A stretch of DNA of 64,000 bases from Methanococcus aeolicus Nankai-3 (GTDB lineage: Archaea > AGJL01 > Methanococci > Methanococcales > Methanococcaceae), in assembly GCF_000017185.1 (NCBI RefSeq), contig NC_009635.1:184563-248562 (forward strand). Reading direction: 5' to 3'. The notes beneath the pieces were generated by a model. It searched no databases, was not told the origin of the DNA, and saw only the letters and a list, made by a program, of their open reading frames with translations. Below are positions 49,662-59,688 of this stretch, piece by piece. Made by a program: the position numbers and the translations under genes. How positions within the stretch are numbered: the stretch's first letter is position 1; each line of letters begins with the position of its first letter.

Positions 49662-50519
49662 ATGATTGAAATAATTTCATATCAAGAATTTAAAGGAAAT
49701 AACAAAGATATTGTAGATAATGAATTTAAAAAATTGATAGAAAAAATAGAAAATAAATATTCTGTTGAAATATTGTCCATTGAATCTAATGAAGGAGAGG
49801 ATAAAGACGAAACCGTTCAAATGGTATGTAGTTGTTCAGGAGAGGAAAAAGAAGAGGAAGAATTATATGCAAAACTTGCTGAAATAAATATAAAATTCAA
49901 CTCATTTAAGGAATATATTGAATATTGTTTAAATTATGGTGCTGATTTAGATGTCCTTGAACCTTCAAAATTAAAACTAAGCTCAAAAGAATTTGGGGAC
50001 GCCATTGCTCAAATTATTGGATTTTTTAAGGAATTTTGTAATAAATATGGAATTGGATTTAATGTGCATATAAAAGAAGAAGATGAAAATATAGATATAG
50101 AACAATATAAAAAAGGAATTTATGATGAAGATGAATTATTTGATATGGGTGAAGATGGGTTGATAAGAATAAAAGCAGTTTTTGAAGGAATTGGGGATTC
50201 TGAAAATGATTTGATTAAAAAGATAGTTATGTCATTAAATGATGAAATTTTGGTTCATAAAATTACAACAAAAACAGTTGAAATTGAAGACGATAAAATA
50301 CCCGAAATAAAAAATAAATTCTATGGTGTTATCGGTGTTGAAATGCTGTGCAAACCTTTTGATATTGTGGAAATAGCATATAAATTCTTACCCATAGTAG
50401 TATCTATTGAAAATAAAGAAATAGAATTAAGCGGATTAGAATTACAAGACATTGGTAATGATTTGGGTGGCGCCATATTTGAATTATCTCATGGAGTAAT
50501 AAATAGGTCAACTAACTAA
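49662..50519 (+). CDS. hypothetical acidic protein
   Basis: A soluble, very acidic, 285-residue protein that I do not recognise. It has a two-part look: an N-terminal module up to about residue 80 with a CSCSGEEKEEEEL stretch, and a C-terminal part with ISIEKIVMSLNDE-like helices, VEMLCKPFDIVEIAYKFLPIVV and a final FELSHGVIN. No membrane segment or signal is visible. GGTGATTTA precedes the ATG. It may belong with the RecJ-like gene 227 bp downstream. Function not assigned. Confidence 0.6.
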   Translation: MIEIISYQEFKGNNKDIVDNEFKKLIEKIENKYSVEILSIESNEGEDKDETVQMVCSCSGEEKEEEELYAKLAEINIKFNSFKEYIEYCLNYGADLDVLEPSKLKLSSKEFGDAIAQIIGFFKEFCNKYGIGFNVHIKEEDENIDIEQYKKGIYDEDELFDMGEDGLIRIKAVFEGIGDSENDLIKKIVMSLNDEILVHKITTKTVEIEDDKIPEIKNKFYGVIGVEMLCKPFDIVEIAYKFLPIVVSIENKEIELSGLELQDIGNDLGGAIFELSHGVINRSTN

Positions 50520-50746
50520 TTTTATTTATTGGGGGTTACCATATCGTAGATAACCAATTGGAAAACTTCCCCATATTCCTGCATTATATTATAAATTATT
50601 GAATATTTATATATTATATGGGTGCATATATAGAACATATTAGTTCGTTCGGAGCTCCCTGTAAATGAAACATTGAAAATAGGGATATTTTCTTTCGAAC
50701 AAACTCTATATTTAATCAATAAATTAATATTATTTTTGGTGAATAC

Positions 50747-53023
50747 ATGATAAATAAATGTGAGATATGCAACGGGACGGGTAAAAAAATAGTTAAATAC
50801 GAAGAATGCCCAGAATGTGAAGGGACAGGATTTTTAGAAGAATTTGATACCAAATCTCAATTTAAAAGGGCATCTAAAAACTCAAAATACGATTTTGACG
50901 ATGCCGAATTACCATGCCCTACATGCAACGGTTCGGGGCAAATCCCAATTTATGATTCCTGCGAATATTGCGGGGGTAGCGGGAAAGTTGTAACATGTGG
51001 TAAATGCAATAAAATAATTGGAAAATATCCACAAGATAAAGATAAATCATTATGCGAAAAATGTGAAAAAATGGAAAACAAAGCAAAAGCTCAAAAAATA
51101 GTATATGAATTAGATGGATTATGTAATATGTATGATTTAGAGGAGGGGGCATATTATAAAGGAAAAGTGGTTAGAAGCGAAAAATATGGACTATTTATAC
51201 AATTGAACAATCAAACAAGGGGATTATTAAGAGGTCGGGAAATGATTGGAAAAAGAATGTCCGACTTTAAAATAGGAGATAGCATAATTGTGCAAGTATC
51301 CGAATTAAAACCAAGTAAAAGAGAGGTTGATTTTAGGTATTTACCGATATCAGATTATACCATAGAAAAACTTGAAAGAAAAATTCCTCTAACTACAATT
51401 AAAGAAATAAACGAGAATGGAGTTTTGGAAATGAGGGACGAAACTGTCCATATTAAAGGGGAGCTCCTTTACATTACCCAAACACCGGGACCTACAATAT
51501 TTACTATTACTGATGGAACAGATATCGCATGGATTGCAGCATTTGAAATAGCTGGACTAAGAACCCACCCCGAATTAGTTGAAGGGGATATCGTAGATGT
51601 TGTAGGGACTGTTTCAATTAGGGATGGAAAACTTCAAATTGAAAGAATTAAGATGGAGAAATTAGAAGGGGAAGAACTAGAAGAAGTAAAGGCAAGAATA
51701 GAAGCAGAATTGGACAAAAAAGCAGAACCATACAGCGACATAGAATTCCTTGTAAAAAGCCCAATTCTTGAAAAATTAAGACCAAAAATGGCAGAAGTAG
51801 CAAAACAAATAAGAAGGGCATTATTGGACGGAAAACCAATAATTTTAAGACATCATGCCGATACAGACGGATATTGTGCAGGTTTGGCATTGGAAAAAGC
51901 AATAATACCAATATTAAATGAATTTTCAATTGATAGTGGAGCCCAATGGCACTATTTCAGAAGAAGCCCTTCAAAAGCACCATTTTATGAGTTGGAAGAT
52001 ATTACAAAAGATTTATCCTTTGCAATAGAGGACAAAATAAGATTTGGTCAAAAATTGCCCCTTGTAATATTGACAGATAATGGTAGTACCCACGAAGACA
52101 TACCAGCATTAGCTCAGGCAGAAGCTTATGGTATTGATGTTGTTGTAATAGACCATCATTATCCAGGAGATGTAATAGGTGGTAAAGTAGAGGTAGATGA
52201 ATATGCAAGTGCCCATGTAAATCCATATCTCGTAGGAGGGGATAGTAATTTAACAGCCGGAGCCCTAGCAACAGAAGTAGCAAGAATGATAAATAAAGAC
52301 ATCACCGACGATATAAAGCATCTCCCGGGTATAGCTATGGTTGGGGACCATGCAAAAGGAGAGGAAGTAGAAGAATACATAAAAATAGCAACAGAAGATT
52401 TGACGGAACATAGTGCAAAATATGGAAACAATAAAGAATACACAAAAGAAGAATTAGATATAATTGGTTTGTGTATGGACTTTGAAGCTTTCTATTTAAG
52501 ATTTATGAATGGAAGGGGAATCGTTGAAGATATTTTGGCAATAAATAAAACAGAAATAAACAGACATGAAAAATTAATAGACATATTACATACCAGAGCA
52601 ATAAGTATGACCAATAGGCAAATGAAAGCTGTTTTACCTGCAATAAAAACCAGAACTCTAAAAAATGGAATAATATTGAACATGCTTGATGTTGAGAAAC
52701 ATGCCCATAAATTTACATTCCCTGCACCCGGAAAAACTTGCGGTTTTGCCCATGATATCATAGTTAAACAACATCCAGAAGATACTCCAATAATCACTTT
52801 ATCATATGGTCCTGATTTTGGAGTTGTTAGAGCAACTGATGCAGTTAGTGATAAATTCTCCTTCAATTTGAATTTGATTGTTCAGCAACTTATAGAAGGA
52901 ATTCCAGAAGCTTCCCTTGATGGAGGGGGGCATGAATGTGCTGGAAGTCTGAAATTTGTTGAAGGATTGAGGGAGAAAGTATTAAATAAATTTGTTGAAA
53001 TCGTTGAAAATATGACGGAATAA
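50747..53023 (+). CDS. archaeal RecJ-like DHH phosphoesterase with DnaJ zinc finger and S1 domains
   Basis: A 758-residue protein of the COG1107 type. Residues 1-115 hold DnaJ-like zinc repeats (CEICNGTGKK, CPECEGTG, CPTCNGSG, CEYCGGSG) and a CGKC/CEKC pair. An S1 RNA-binding domain (GAYYKGKVVRSEKYGLFIQLNNQTRGLL) and an OB fold (VHIKGELLYIT) follow. The DHH part has HHADTDGYCAGLALEKA, LVILTDNGSTHED and VVVIDHHYPGD, and the DHHA1 tail has LDGGGHECAGS. It is a metal-dependent nuclease or phosphoesterase, substrate RNA or DNA unknown. GGTGAATAC precedes the ATG. Confidence 0.9.
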   Translation: MINKCEICNGTGKKIVKYEECPECEGTGFLEEFDTKSQFKRASKNSKYDFDDAELPCPTCNGSGQIPIYDSCEYCGGSGKVVTCGKCNKIIGKYPQDKDKSLCEKCEKMENKAKAQKIVYELDGLCNMYDLEEGAYYKGKVVRSEKYGLFIQLNNQTRGLLRGREMIGKRMSDFKIGDSIIVQVSELKPSKREVDFRYLPISDYTIEKLERKIPLTTIKEINENGVLEMRDETVHIKGELLYITQTPGPTIFTITDGTDIAWIAAFEIAGLRTHPELVEGDIVDVVGTVSIRDGKLQIERIKMEKLEGEELEEVKARIEAELDKKAEPYSDIEFLVKSPILEKLRPKMAEVAKQIRRALLDGKPIILRHHADTDGYCAGLALEKAIIPILNEFSIDSGAQWHYFRRSPSKAPFYELEDITKDLSFAIEDKIRFGQKLPLVILTDNGSTHEDIPALAQAEAYGIDVVVIDHHYPGDVIGGKVEVDEYASAHVNPYLVGGDSNLTAGALATEVARMINKDITDDIKHLPGIAMVGDHAKGEEVEEYIKIATEDLTEHSAKYGNNKEYTKEELDIIGLCMDFEAFYLRFMNGRGIVEDILAINKTEINRHEKLIDILHTRAISMTNRQMKAVLPAIKTRTLKNGIILNMLDVEKHAHKFTFPAPGKTCGFAHDIIVKQHPEDTPIITLSYGPDFGVVRATDAVSDKFSFNLNLIVQQLIEGIPEASLDGGGHECAGSLKFVEGLREKVLNKFVEIVENMTE

Positions 53024-53160
53024 TTAAAAATAAAAAAATAAAAATAAATAAAAACTCTTTGAGTTTTTATACGATAATATATTGCAAAGAGTTCTCGAAC
53101 GAACTATATATTTTGGATATGTAAAAGACATTAACTATTGGAGATTCATCGTATAATTTA

Positions 53161-54798
53161 TTATAATTCGTCAATAAATGTCAAGTCAGAATACTCCATG
53201 ACATCATGAAGTGCATTAATTTCAATAGGTATTCCACTATTTTTTATTACAACAAATGGATTTATCCCTCCAATTGTGGCAAATCCAAACATTCCCTTTT
53301 CAACCTTTATGCCATATATGGGATTATTTGGCTTTCCTATCTCTATAATACCAGTCCAATTTAGTTTTTCCATAATATTTATTAAATTTTCTCTTGCACT
53401 CATTGGTGCCTTTCTAATGCCCGATAATATTGTATTTTTTCCATCTACTTTGTTAAAAAATACTTCGTGGGGATCTAATGAAGTTCCATCATATGATATC
53501 GTATCAATAAATCTATTTTTATTTAATTCCAATATTCCTCCATAATAAGGTATAACTGGAATTCCATATTTTAAAAATATCCCATCTATTGTAGTGGAAC
53601 ATAATGTATTTATTTGTATTTTGTTATCCTTGTCTATGATGCCGATTTTATCTGATATTATTTGTTTTTTATTCGTGCATTCTTTCAATATTTCAATAAC
53701 ATCTTGTTTATAAGATTTATCTATATATCCAGTATTTACCAAAACAGCACCCCGTTCCATTTCAATATCATAATTTACATTATGCATCATAGAATTCATT
53801 TTAGATAATACGGAGGATATTTTTATATTTCCTTTTTTAACAACTGGATTTAAATATTTTTTAGTTTTCTTTTCCATCAACGATAGATCGGTTAATGATG
53901 TTGCAGCACCAATATTTACAACATGCCCAAGTTCAACAGCAGGACATATCGGACATAATCCACCTACGAGAGCCACTCCAATTTCATTTTCATTTAAATC
54001 AATACCCAAAACATTTTCCTCTCCATAACTTAAAACACCATTTAATAAATCTCTATTTAATAGATTTTTAAATTTATCTTTTGTAGATTTTGGAATTACC
54101 CTAAAATTGGCAGGAATATATCCTTCTCCATTTTCGATAATCCCCAATATATCAGTTTTACCTCTTGATATAAATGCATCTAATGGGTCAATAGATGTTT
54201 TTTTAAAGTCAATCGTTCCATCAAAATATGCAGGTTCATAATCTTCAAATTTAATAATTCCTCCATATTTCGGGTTTGAAAGAATTCCATTTTTTAATAA
54301 AAAATTGTCAAAGGTTATAGAACATAGCGTTTCCACAGTAATTAAATCATCATTATCATTTTTAATATTTGCATTACATTCCTTTGATATATTCATATAA
54401 TCTCCTATTGAATATCCATGTTCCATTACTTTTAACGCTAAATTTTTAATTTCTGCATAATCTCCTTCAATTGTGGTTTTATTTATAATTACTTTTGTTG
54501 GAAAATTTGATAAATATAATTTATCCATAATTTGTGAAAATACTGAACCAATTCTATATGAAATATTGGCTCTTTCCAACTCCTCTAATCCTTTATTAGT
54601 TATACTTCTTCCAGCATAACCAAATTTTTCCGTTAGATTCCTTTCATCCAATAATTGAAGGTGGTATCGCACCGCCCGCTCTCCAATTTCATAACCTCTT
54701 TTTTGGAGCTCCTGGGCAATTATTTTTGCCCCAACTGGTTCGCTATGCTCTGAAATAATTGTTAGAATTTCTATTAACTTATCATCTAATTTGTCCAA
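53161..54798 (-). CDS. nrpR: NrpR, repressor of nitrogen-assimilation genes
   Basis: A 545-residue transcription regulator. A winged helix at 1-75 (AKIIAQELQKRGYEIGERAVRYHLQLLDERNLTEK) is followed by two NrpR domains (about 90-320 and 325-545), visible as repeated FEDYEPAYFDGTIDFKKTSIDPLDAFISRGKTDI and NKNRFIDTISYDGTSLDPHEVFFNK. In Methanococcus NrpR blocks nif and glnA under nitrogen excess and is released by 2-oxoglutarate, at GGAA-N6-TTCC operators. The start is TTG behind GGTGATAAT. No obvious operator was seen by eye in the window. Confidence 0.93.
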   Translation of the reverse strand: MDKLDDKLIEILTIISEHSEPVGAKIIAQELQKRGYEIGERAVRYHLQLLDERNLTEKFGYAGRSITNKGLEELERANISYRIGSVFSQIMDKLYLSNFPTKVIINKTTIEGDYAEIKNLALKVMEHGYSIGDYMNISKECNANIKNDNDDLITVETLCSITFDNFLLKNGILSNPKYGGIIKFEDYEPAYFDGTIDFKKTSIDPLDAFISRGKTDILGIIENGEGYIPANFRVIPKSTKDKFKNLLNRDLLNGVLSYGEENVLGIDLNENEIGVALVGGLCPICPAVELGHVVNIGAATSLTDLSLMEKKTKKYLNPVVKKGNIKISSVLSKMNSMMHNVNYDIEMERGAVLVNTGYIDKSYKQDVIEILKECTNKKQIISDKIGIIDKDNKIQINTLCSTTIDGIFLKYGIPVIPYYGGILELNKNRFIDTISYDGTSLDPHEVFFNKVDGKNTILSGIRKAPMSARENLINIMEKLNWTGIIEIGKPNNPIYGIKVEKGMFGFATIGGINPFVVIKNSGIPIEINALHDVMEYSDLTFIDEL

Positions 54799-54912
54799 AT
54801 TATCACCGAAAAATTATATCATGATCTTAAAATTAATTTATAATATATACATACCATATAATATATATATTAATAAGAATATAAAATAGTATGATATTAT
54901 GGGTGATTATTT

Positions 54913-56181
54913 ATGAAAAATATGATCAGTAAAAAGGCACAACTTTCTCTTGAAATGGCATTGTTAATGTTGGCAGTAGTTGCCAGTGGGGCTGTTATAG
55001 GATATTTTATGATGGACGATACGCTTTTTGAGGGGGATAGTTTAGGCCAAAGTCGCGAATTGTCTTCCCAGGGGTTTATTGGTAATAAAATAATCAATAA
55101 TAATCCGCAGATAAGTTATGAAGATATAAATACAACAACGGATACAGAAGATGACGATAAAGATGATGACGAAGATACAGTAGTACTTCCAGATTTATTG
55201 CCTACAAGCATAATTATTAAATATACAAATGGAACCGGAATAGCTCATGGTTGGAGAGAACTGGTTCAAAACAATGGCAATGAACATCAATTAACAGATC
55301 AATTTGGACATCAAGAAGGAAATTGCGATAATAATTCAAATATATATATAACAGTAGATATAAAAGACATAAATATGGTAAATATCACGGACCTTTTTTA
55401 TGTTGCATTATATGATAATGATGAAAAGGTTGACACAGCCGTTGCATCAAAAATAGGTAAAAATGAATGGAAAGTAGTGTTTAATTATACGATAACTACA
55501 TCAAACGGTAGCAAAAACCAGAACCAACATCAAAATAATGGACAACACCAGTACCAAAATCATGGAGATAAAAGTGATCCAATATACGATCATACACTTA
55601 AAGCATTGGTGGATTGTGGCGGAGTAATAAATGAATCAAATGAAGATAATAATGAGATAACCGCAAATATAAGTATAACAAAATCCCAAGGACCTCATGA
55701 AAATGACAATGAGATAATTACATCATATGATATTTCATTGGGTATGAATATCAACCCAACAAACAGTGAAAAAAATAATGCACTTGAAATCTATGATATT
55801 GATGGGCATACATATAATTTATATAAATCAGGAAATAAAAAAGGATTAATTAACGAAAATAACCATAAAATATATATTGATTCAGGTAACTCAAAATCTG
55901 GAAATGCTACAAAAATAATATTTAGAGCAAAAGGAAGTAACACCGATTTCAAAATTAACGGAATTACATATGATGTGCCAAGTAATTTCAAAAAATATAC
56001 AATTATTGCAAATAACATATACGACCCTATTGAATACACAATAAGTCATGATAAGAATGGTGCAGGTGGTTTTTATATTTCCCTAACCTCCACAAATGCA
56101 ACAGTATATATTACAAAAGGAAATGATGACACATATATTATTAGGATAAACGATGGCAAAATAGATGAGCATAAAGAGTAA
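54913..56181 (+). CDS. pilin-like exported protein with class III signal peptide
   Basis: The N-terminus MKNMISKKAQLSLEMALLMLAVVASG is a class III (pilin-type) signal with the Gln-x-Ser-x-Glu pattern that Methanococcus EppA processes next to the Gln. A hydrophobic helix then joins an acidic linker (EDDDKDDDEDT) and a large domain starting DLLPTSI, which resembles a CARDB-like beta domain (VDIKDINMVNITDLFYVALYDNDEKVD), a His/Asn/Gln-rich loop and a second beta part. There are many N-glycosylation sequons. Probably a pilus-associated surface protein. GGTGATTATTT precedes the ATG. The 422 residues are much longer than a normal pilin. Confidence 0.78.
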   Translation: MKNMISKKAQLSLEMALLMLAVVASGAVIGYFMMDDTLFEGDSLGQSRELSSQGFIGNKIINNNPQISYEDINTTTDTEDDDKDDDEDTVVLPDLLPTSIIIKYTNGTGIAHGWRELVQNNGNEHQLTDQFGHQEGNCDNNSNIYITVDIKDINMVNITDLFYVALYDNDEKVDTAVASKIGKNEWKVVFNYTITTSNGSKNQNQHQNNGQHQYQNHGDKSDPIYDHTLKALVDCGGVINESNEDNNEITANISITKSQGPHENDNEIITSYDISLGMNINPTNSEKNNALEIYDIDGHTYNLYKSGNKKGLINENNHKIYIDSGNSKSGNATKIIFRAKGSNTDFKINGITYDVPSNFKKYTIIANNIYDPIEYTISHDKNGAGGFYISLTSTNATVYITKGNDDTYIIRINDGKIDEHKE

Positions 56182-56240
56182 TCCTATAATTAATATATAT
56201 TTTATCTTTTTTAACCTATTTTTTTTATTTTGGTGAAATT

Positions 56241-57005
56241 ATGAATATTTTATTGATGGGGGGGACAAGCGACGCAAATAAAATAGCAAAAAAATTAAAG
56301 GAATTAGAAAAAAAAGATTTAAAAATAAATATAATTACTACGACAACTACAAATTATGGTAGTGAATTGGCAAAAAAATATTCAGATAAAGCAATTTCAA
56401 GGCAATCTACACAAGAAACACTAAAAGAAATAATTATAAATAATGACATATTACTATTAATCGATGCCACCCATCCATTTGCTACAAATATTAGTAAAAA
56501 GGCAATTAATTTGTCAAAAGAATTAAATTTAAAATATATCCGATATGAAAGACCTCAAAAGATATTTAAAAATGCTATTTATGTAAATGATTTTAATGAA
56601 GCATCCCATAAAGCCATAGAAATAATGGGCGATAAAAATAAAAATATAATGTATTTAGCAGGAATAAAAAACCTAAAAACAGTATCTGACATAATCGGAA
56701 AAGATAGGCTAATAGCGAGAGTGCTCCCTGTGTCAGTAAATGAAGCATTAAGCATATTGCCCTCAAAAAATATAATAGGTATGCAGGGAATATTTTCAAA
56801 AGAATTAAATAAAAACATAATAAATGACTACAATTGCGGAATAATTATAACAAAAGATAGTGGAGATGAAGGGGGACTTACTGAAAAAATAGAAGGAGCT
56901 CTTGAAGCAAATGCTATCCCCATAATTATACAACGACCAAAAATAAATTATCCACTGAAATTTAACAATATTAATGATTTAATTGAATATTTTAACAATA
57001 TTTAA
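56241..57005 (+). CDS. cbiJ: cobalt-precorrin-6A reductase
   Basis: A 254-residue NAD(P)H-dependent reductase of corrin ring synthesis: MNILLMGGTSDANKIAKKL opens the Rossmann fold, LLLIDATHPFATNISKKAI is the family signature, and YIRYERP and GIIITKDSGDEGGLTEKIEGAL follow. It supports the corrinoid supply used by the Cdh complex, like cobY at 31.8 kb. GGTGAAATT precedes the ATG. It converges with the NYN-domain gene (5 bp apart). Confidence 0.9.
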   Translation: MNILLMGGTSDANKIAKKLKELEKKDLKINIITTTTTNYGSELAKKYSDKAISRQSTQETLKEIIINNDILLLIDATHPFATNISKKAINLSKELNLKYIRYERPQKIFKNAIYVNDFNEASHKAIEIMGDKNKNIMYLAGIKNLKTVSDIIGKDRLIARVLPVSVNEALSILPSKNIIGMQGIFSKELNKNIINDYNCGIIITKDSGDEGGLTEKIEGALEANAIPIIIQRPKINYPLKFNNINDLIEYFNNI

Positions 57006-57010
57006 CAATA

Positions 57011-57592
57011 TTATTTTTTAAACCAATTTATTTTTGATTTTCTGGATTTATCTTTTTTTGCTTCAAATTCTTCTTCCTTTCTTCTTTTTTCATCCTCAAG
57101 TTTTTGCTTATCAAATTCAAAATCATCCTCTATTTTTATTACATAATCTGCTATATTTTGAATTGCTGTGCTAAATCCTGGTTCTGCCCCTATGATTATT
57201 ATATTTTTACCATGTTCTTTTGCCTTTCTTATTGCAGGTAAAAAATCCGCATCTCGTGTCATATATATAATTGTGTCTATTGTATCATTGAATATTAATT
57301 CTGTTCCATCTACGGCCATCTCAACATCGACATCACCTGCTGAAACCTTTGGTTCATATCCTTGATTGGCAATAGCCTCAATTAATTTATCGGAAGCATA
57401 CTGGTTTAAATAAACTCTCCCGACTACAACACTACCAAACTCATCCAACACCTCTCTTATTTTATCCAAATCTATGTTAAATTCTTTTCTAAGCATATTG
57501 GGTCCATCTATTAAAAGTGCCATTCTATTGTTTCTTTTTTTATTGTCTTGTTTTATATAAAATTTTTTTAAATTAGATAATTTTTCCCACAT
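57011..57592 (-). CDS. NYN/PIN-like domain protein
   Basis: A 193-residue LabA/NYN nuclease-like protein. The catalytic acidic residues lie in ALLIDGPNML, SAGDVDVEMAVD and YMTRDADFLPA, the standard trio, with a Lys/Glu-rich coiled-coil tail from about residue 150. PIN-like NYN proteins cut or bind RNA; this one is of the archaeal type with unknown substrate. GGCGATAAA precedes the ATG at 57592. Confidence 0.85.
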   Translation of the reverse strand: MWEKLSNLKKFYIKQDNKKRNNRMALLIDGPNMLRKEFNIDLDKIREVLDEFGSVVVGRVYLNQYASDKLIEAIANQGYEPKVSAGDVDVEMAVDGTELIFNDTIDTIIYMTRDADFLPAIRKAKEHGKNIIIIGAEPGFSTAIQNIADYVIKIEDDFEFDKQKLEDEKRRKEEEFEAKKDKSRKSKINWFKK

Positions 57593-57770
57593 TTTATCGC
57601 CATATTAATATTAATCAAAAATGCCATAAATATTTATTATACATTGAAATAAAAGATTAATAAAATATTGTTATGAAAATCAATATATATAATATGTTCA
57701 AAAAGTCTGTTATTTAAGTATCCAAAATATAGGAGCTCCTGCACACATTATAAAGAATATATATGAAAAA

Positions 57771-58580
57771 CTATATAATATTTGGTATTTTTTTGTATTT
57801 TATTTTAAATTCCTCTAAATTTTTTACCGTTGTATCCAGAGTTAATGGAGTCAATGAAATATTTCCCTTTATTCTAATTGTATATACATCGGTTTCTTCA
57901 TCTCGGTCTATTACGGGAGCTCCCCCAATCCAATAGTAACTTCTATTTCTTGGGTCGGTTCTTTCCTCCACATGGGCAGAATACATTTTTTTCGCCAATT
58001 TAGTAATATTAATTGGGGTATCCTCCTGTACATTTTCAGGAAAATTTAAGTTAATTACATCACAGTCAAATCCATTGTATAAATATTCTTTAACAATTTT
58101 TGCTGTGATTTTTGCAGGAATTTCAAAATTTGCAGAAGATTCTCCTTCTTTAAATTTTAAATGGTCTTCTGTAATTTGCAGTGAACAGGCAATTGATTTT
58201 GCCCCATGGTGGGCCCCTTCAAATGCGGCCCCCAATGTTCCCGAGGTTGTTATTTCAGTCCCCAAATTTTCCCCGATATTTATGCCAGATATTACTATAT
58301 CGGGAACCTTTTTTAAAATTTCATAGATTCCTAATATCACGCAGTCCGTAGGGGTTCCAGATACGGCATAACTCAAACTTCCATCGGATAGTTTAGTTTT
58401 GGTAATTCTAAGGGGCTCAAATAAACTAATCGCCCTACCAACTCCGCTTTGCTGATTTGTAGGGGCAACTATGGTAATATTTATATTTTCATCGCCCATT
58501 TCATTTAATATCTTCTGTTTTAATTCTACTAGTCCATTTGAATAAATTCCATCATCATTTACAAGAAGAATATCTATAAT
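57771..58580 (-). CDS. surE: 5'-nucleotidase SurE, apparent ATT start codon
   Basis: A 269-residue nucleotidase (SurE) that dephosphorylates nucleoside monophosphates. The family N-terminus IDILLVNDDGIYSNGL, with the metal-binding Asp pair, is encoded upstream of the first ATG (58499). Reading back in frame there is no ATG, GTG or TTG before a TGA; AGGTGATAAT stands exactly where this genome places its Shine-Dalgarno sequence, followed by ATT at 58580. Other landmarks SGINIGENLGTEITTSGTLGAAFEGA and SIACSL are intact. So either ATT (or the next codon ATA) initiates, or a point mutation broke the start. Confidence 0.82.
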   Translation of the reverse strand: MIDILLVNDDGIYSNGLVELKQKILNEMGDENINITIVAPTNQQSGVGRAISLFEPLRITKTKLSDGSLSYAVSGTPTDCVILGIYEILKKVPDIVISGINIGENLGTEITTSGTLGAAFEGAHHGAKSIACSLQITEDHLKFKEGESSANFEIPAKITAKIVKEYLYNGFDCDVINLNFPENVQEDTPINITKLAKKMYSAHVEERTDPRNRSYYWIGGAPVIDRDEETDVYTIRIKGNISLTPLTLDTTVKNLEEFKIKYKKIPNII

Positions 58581-58767
58581 ATTATCACCTCAATAATAAA
58601 TATAATTTCCATACATAAATAAAGCAAATTATAAATATAAATTGAATACATATATATGGCATAATAAACATATCTTTAATTAGTGGGTATTTTAATTATT
58701 TTATTATATATTATTATACCTAGTTACTATTATTAATATTACTATTATTCATTTATTGGTGATTAGT

Positions 58768-59556
58768 GTGAAAAAAAGAAATATTACGGAATTTCAAATA
58801 TTGTCCGAAATTGTAAGAAAACAACCACACATAAAACAGAAAGAAATTGCAGATGTATTGGGCATAACGGTTCAAGGTGTATCAGAGCATATTAGAAATT
58901 TGCTAAAAAAAGGATTAATAACATCGAGAGGGCGTGGAGAGTATGTTCTCACAGCGGACGGAATGAAGGCATTAAAAGTATGGATTTCAGATTTTAAAAG
59001 TTATTTAAACCATGTAAATCAAGATATATATAGGTATAAAGATGTCTGGCCCGCAATTGCTAACGAGGATTTAAAAGAAGGGGATGAAGTTTATCTATAT
59101 ATGAATAAAGGGCATTTATATGCATCAAAAGAAGTTAAGTCGAAATCCACCGCAAAAGTTAGTGAAGGGGGATATGCGGGAGAAGATATAGCAATAGAAA
59201 ATATAAATGGAATAATTGAAATAAAAAAAGGAAAAGTTATAATATTAAAGATACCTCCAAAAGTTAAAGGAGGTTCTAAAAATGTAGATTATGAAGTTAT
59301 ACAAAACATATTAGATGCCAATAGGGACTCAGTTGTTGCTACTATGGGGACTATCTCCCATGTTGTATCTAAAAAATTAAATATTAAGCCAGAAATAAGA
59401 TTTGCAGTATTGGAGGGGATAGTGGGGGCATGCGATAGAGGTTGTGATGTAGTATGTCTAATTACAGGTAAAATGACTGAAAAAGTGGTAAAAACATTGG
59501 ATAAACATAAAATAAGTTATTCTGTAATTGACTGCGCAAAAGATGTCGATAATTAA
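58768..59556 (+). CDS. winged-helix transcriptional regulator
   Basis: A 262-residue archaeal regulator. The MarR-like winged helix is at about 5-75: FQILSEIVRKQPHIKQKEIADVLGITVQGVSEHIRNLLKKGLI, then SRGRGEYVLT. The C-terminal part has a barrel-like segment and a conserved end FAVLEGIVGACDRGCDVVCLITGKMTEKVV whose cysteine pair could sense metal or redox state. The start is GTG behind GGTGATTAGT. It precedes ftr by 130 bp on the same strand; whether it regulates ftr is unknown. Confidence 0.78.
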   Translation: MKKRNITEFQILSEIVRKQPHIKQKEIADVLGITVQGVSEHIRNLLKKGLITSRGRGEYVLTADGMKALKVWISDFKSYLNHVNQDIYRYKDVWPAIANEDLKEGDEVYLYMNKGHLYASKEVKSKSTAKVSEGGYAGEDIAIENINGIIEIKKGKVIILKIPPKVKGGSKNVDYEVIQNILDANRDSVVATMGTISHVVSKKLNIKPEIRFAVLEGIVGACDRGCDVVCLITGKMTEKVVKTLDKHKISYSVIDCAKDVDN

Positions 59557-59688
59557 AATTGAATATCAAAAAATCAAATGATAAATTATTAATATGAGTA
59601 TTATAAATTATTAATAGAAGTATAAAATACCAATATAGCATATTAAATGAAAAATAAATTAATAAAATAAAAATTAGGAGGCAAAATT

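Noticed and set aside
53161..54798. NrpR operators (GGAA-N6-TTCC) upstream of genes in the window.
   Set aside because: I did not find a convincing match by eye in the spacers I inspected. A full pattern scan is needed before saying none exist.
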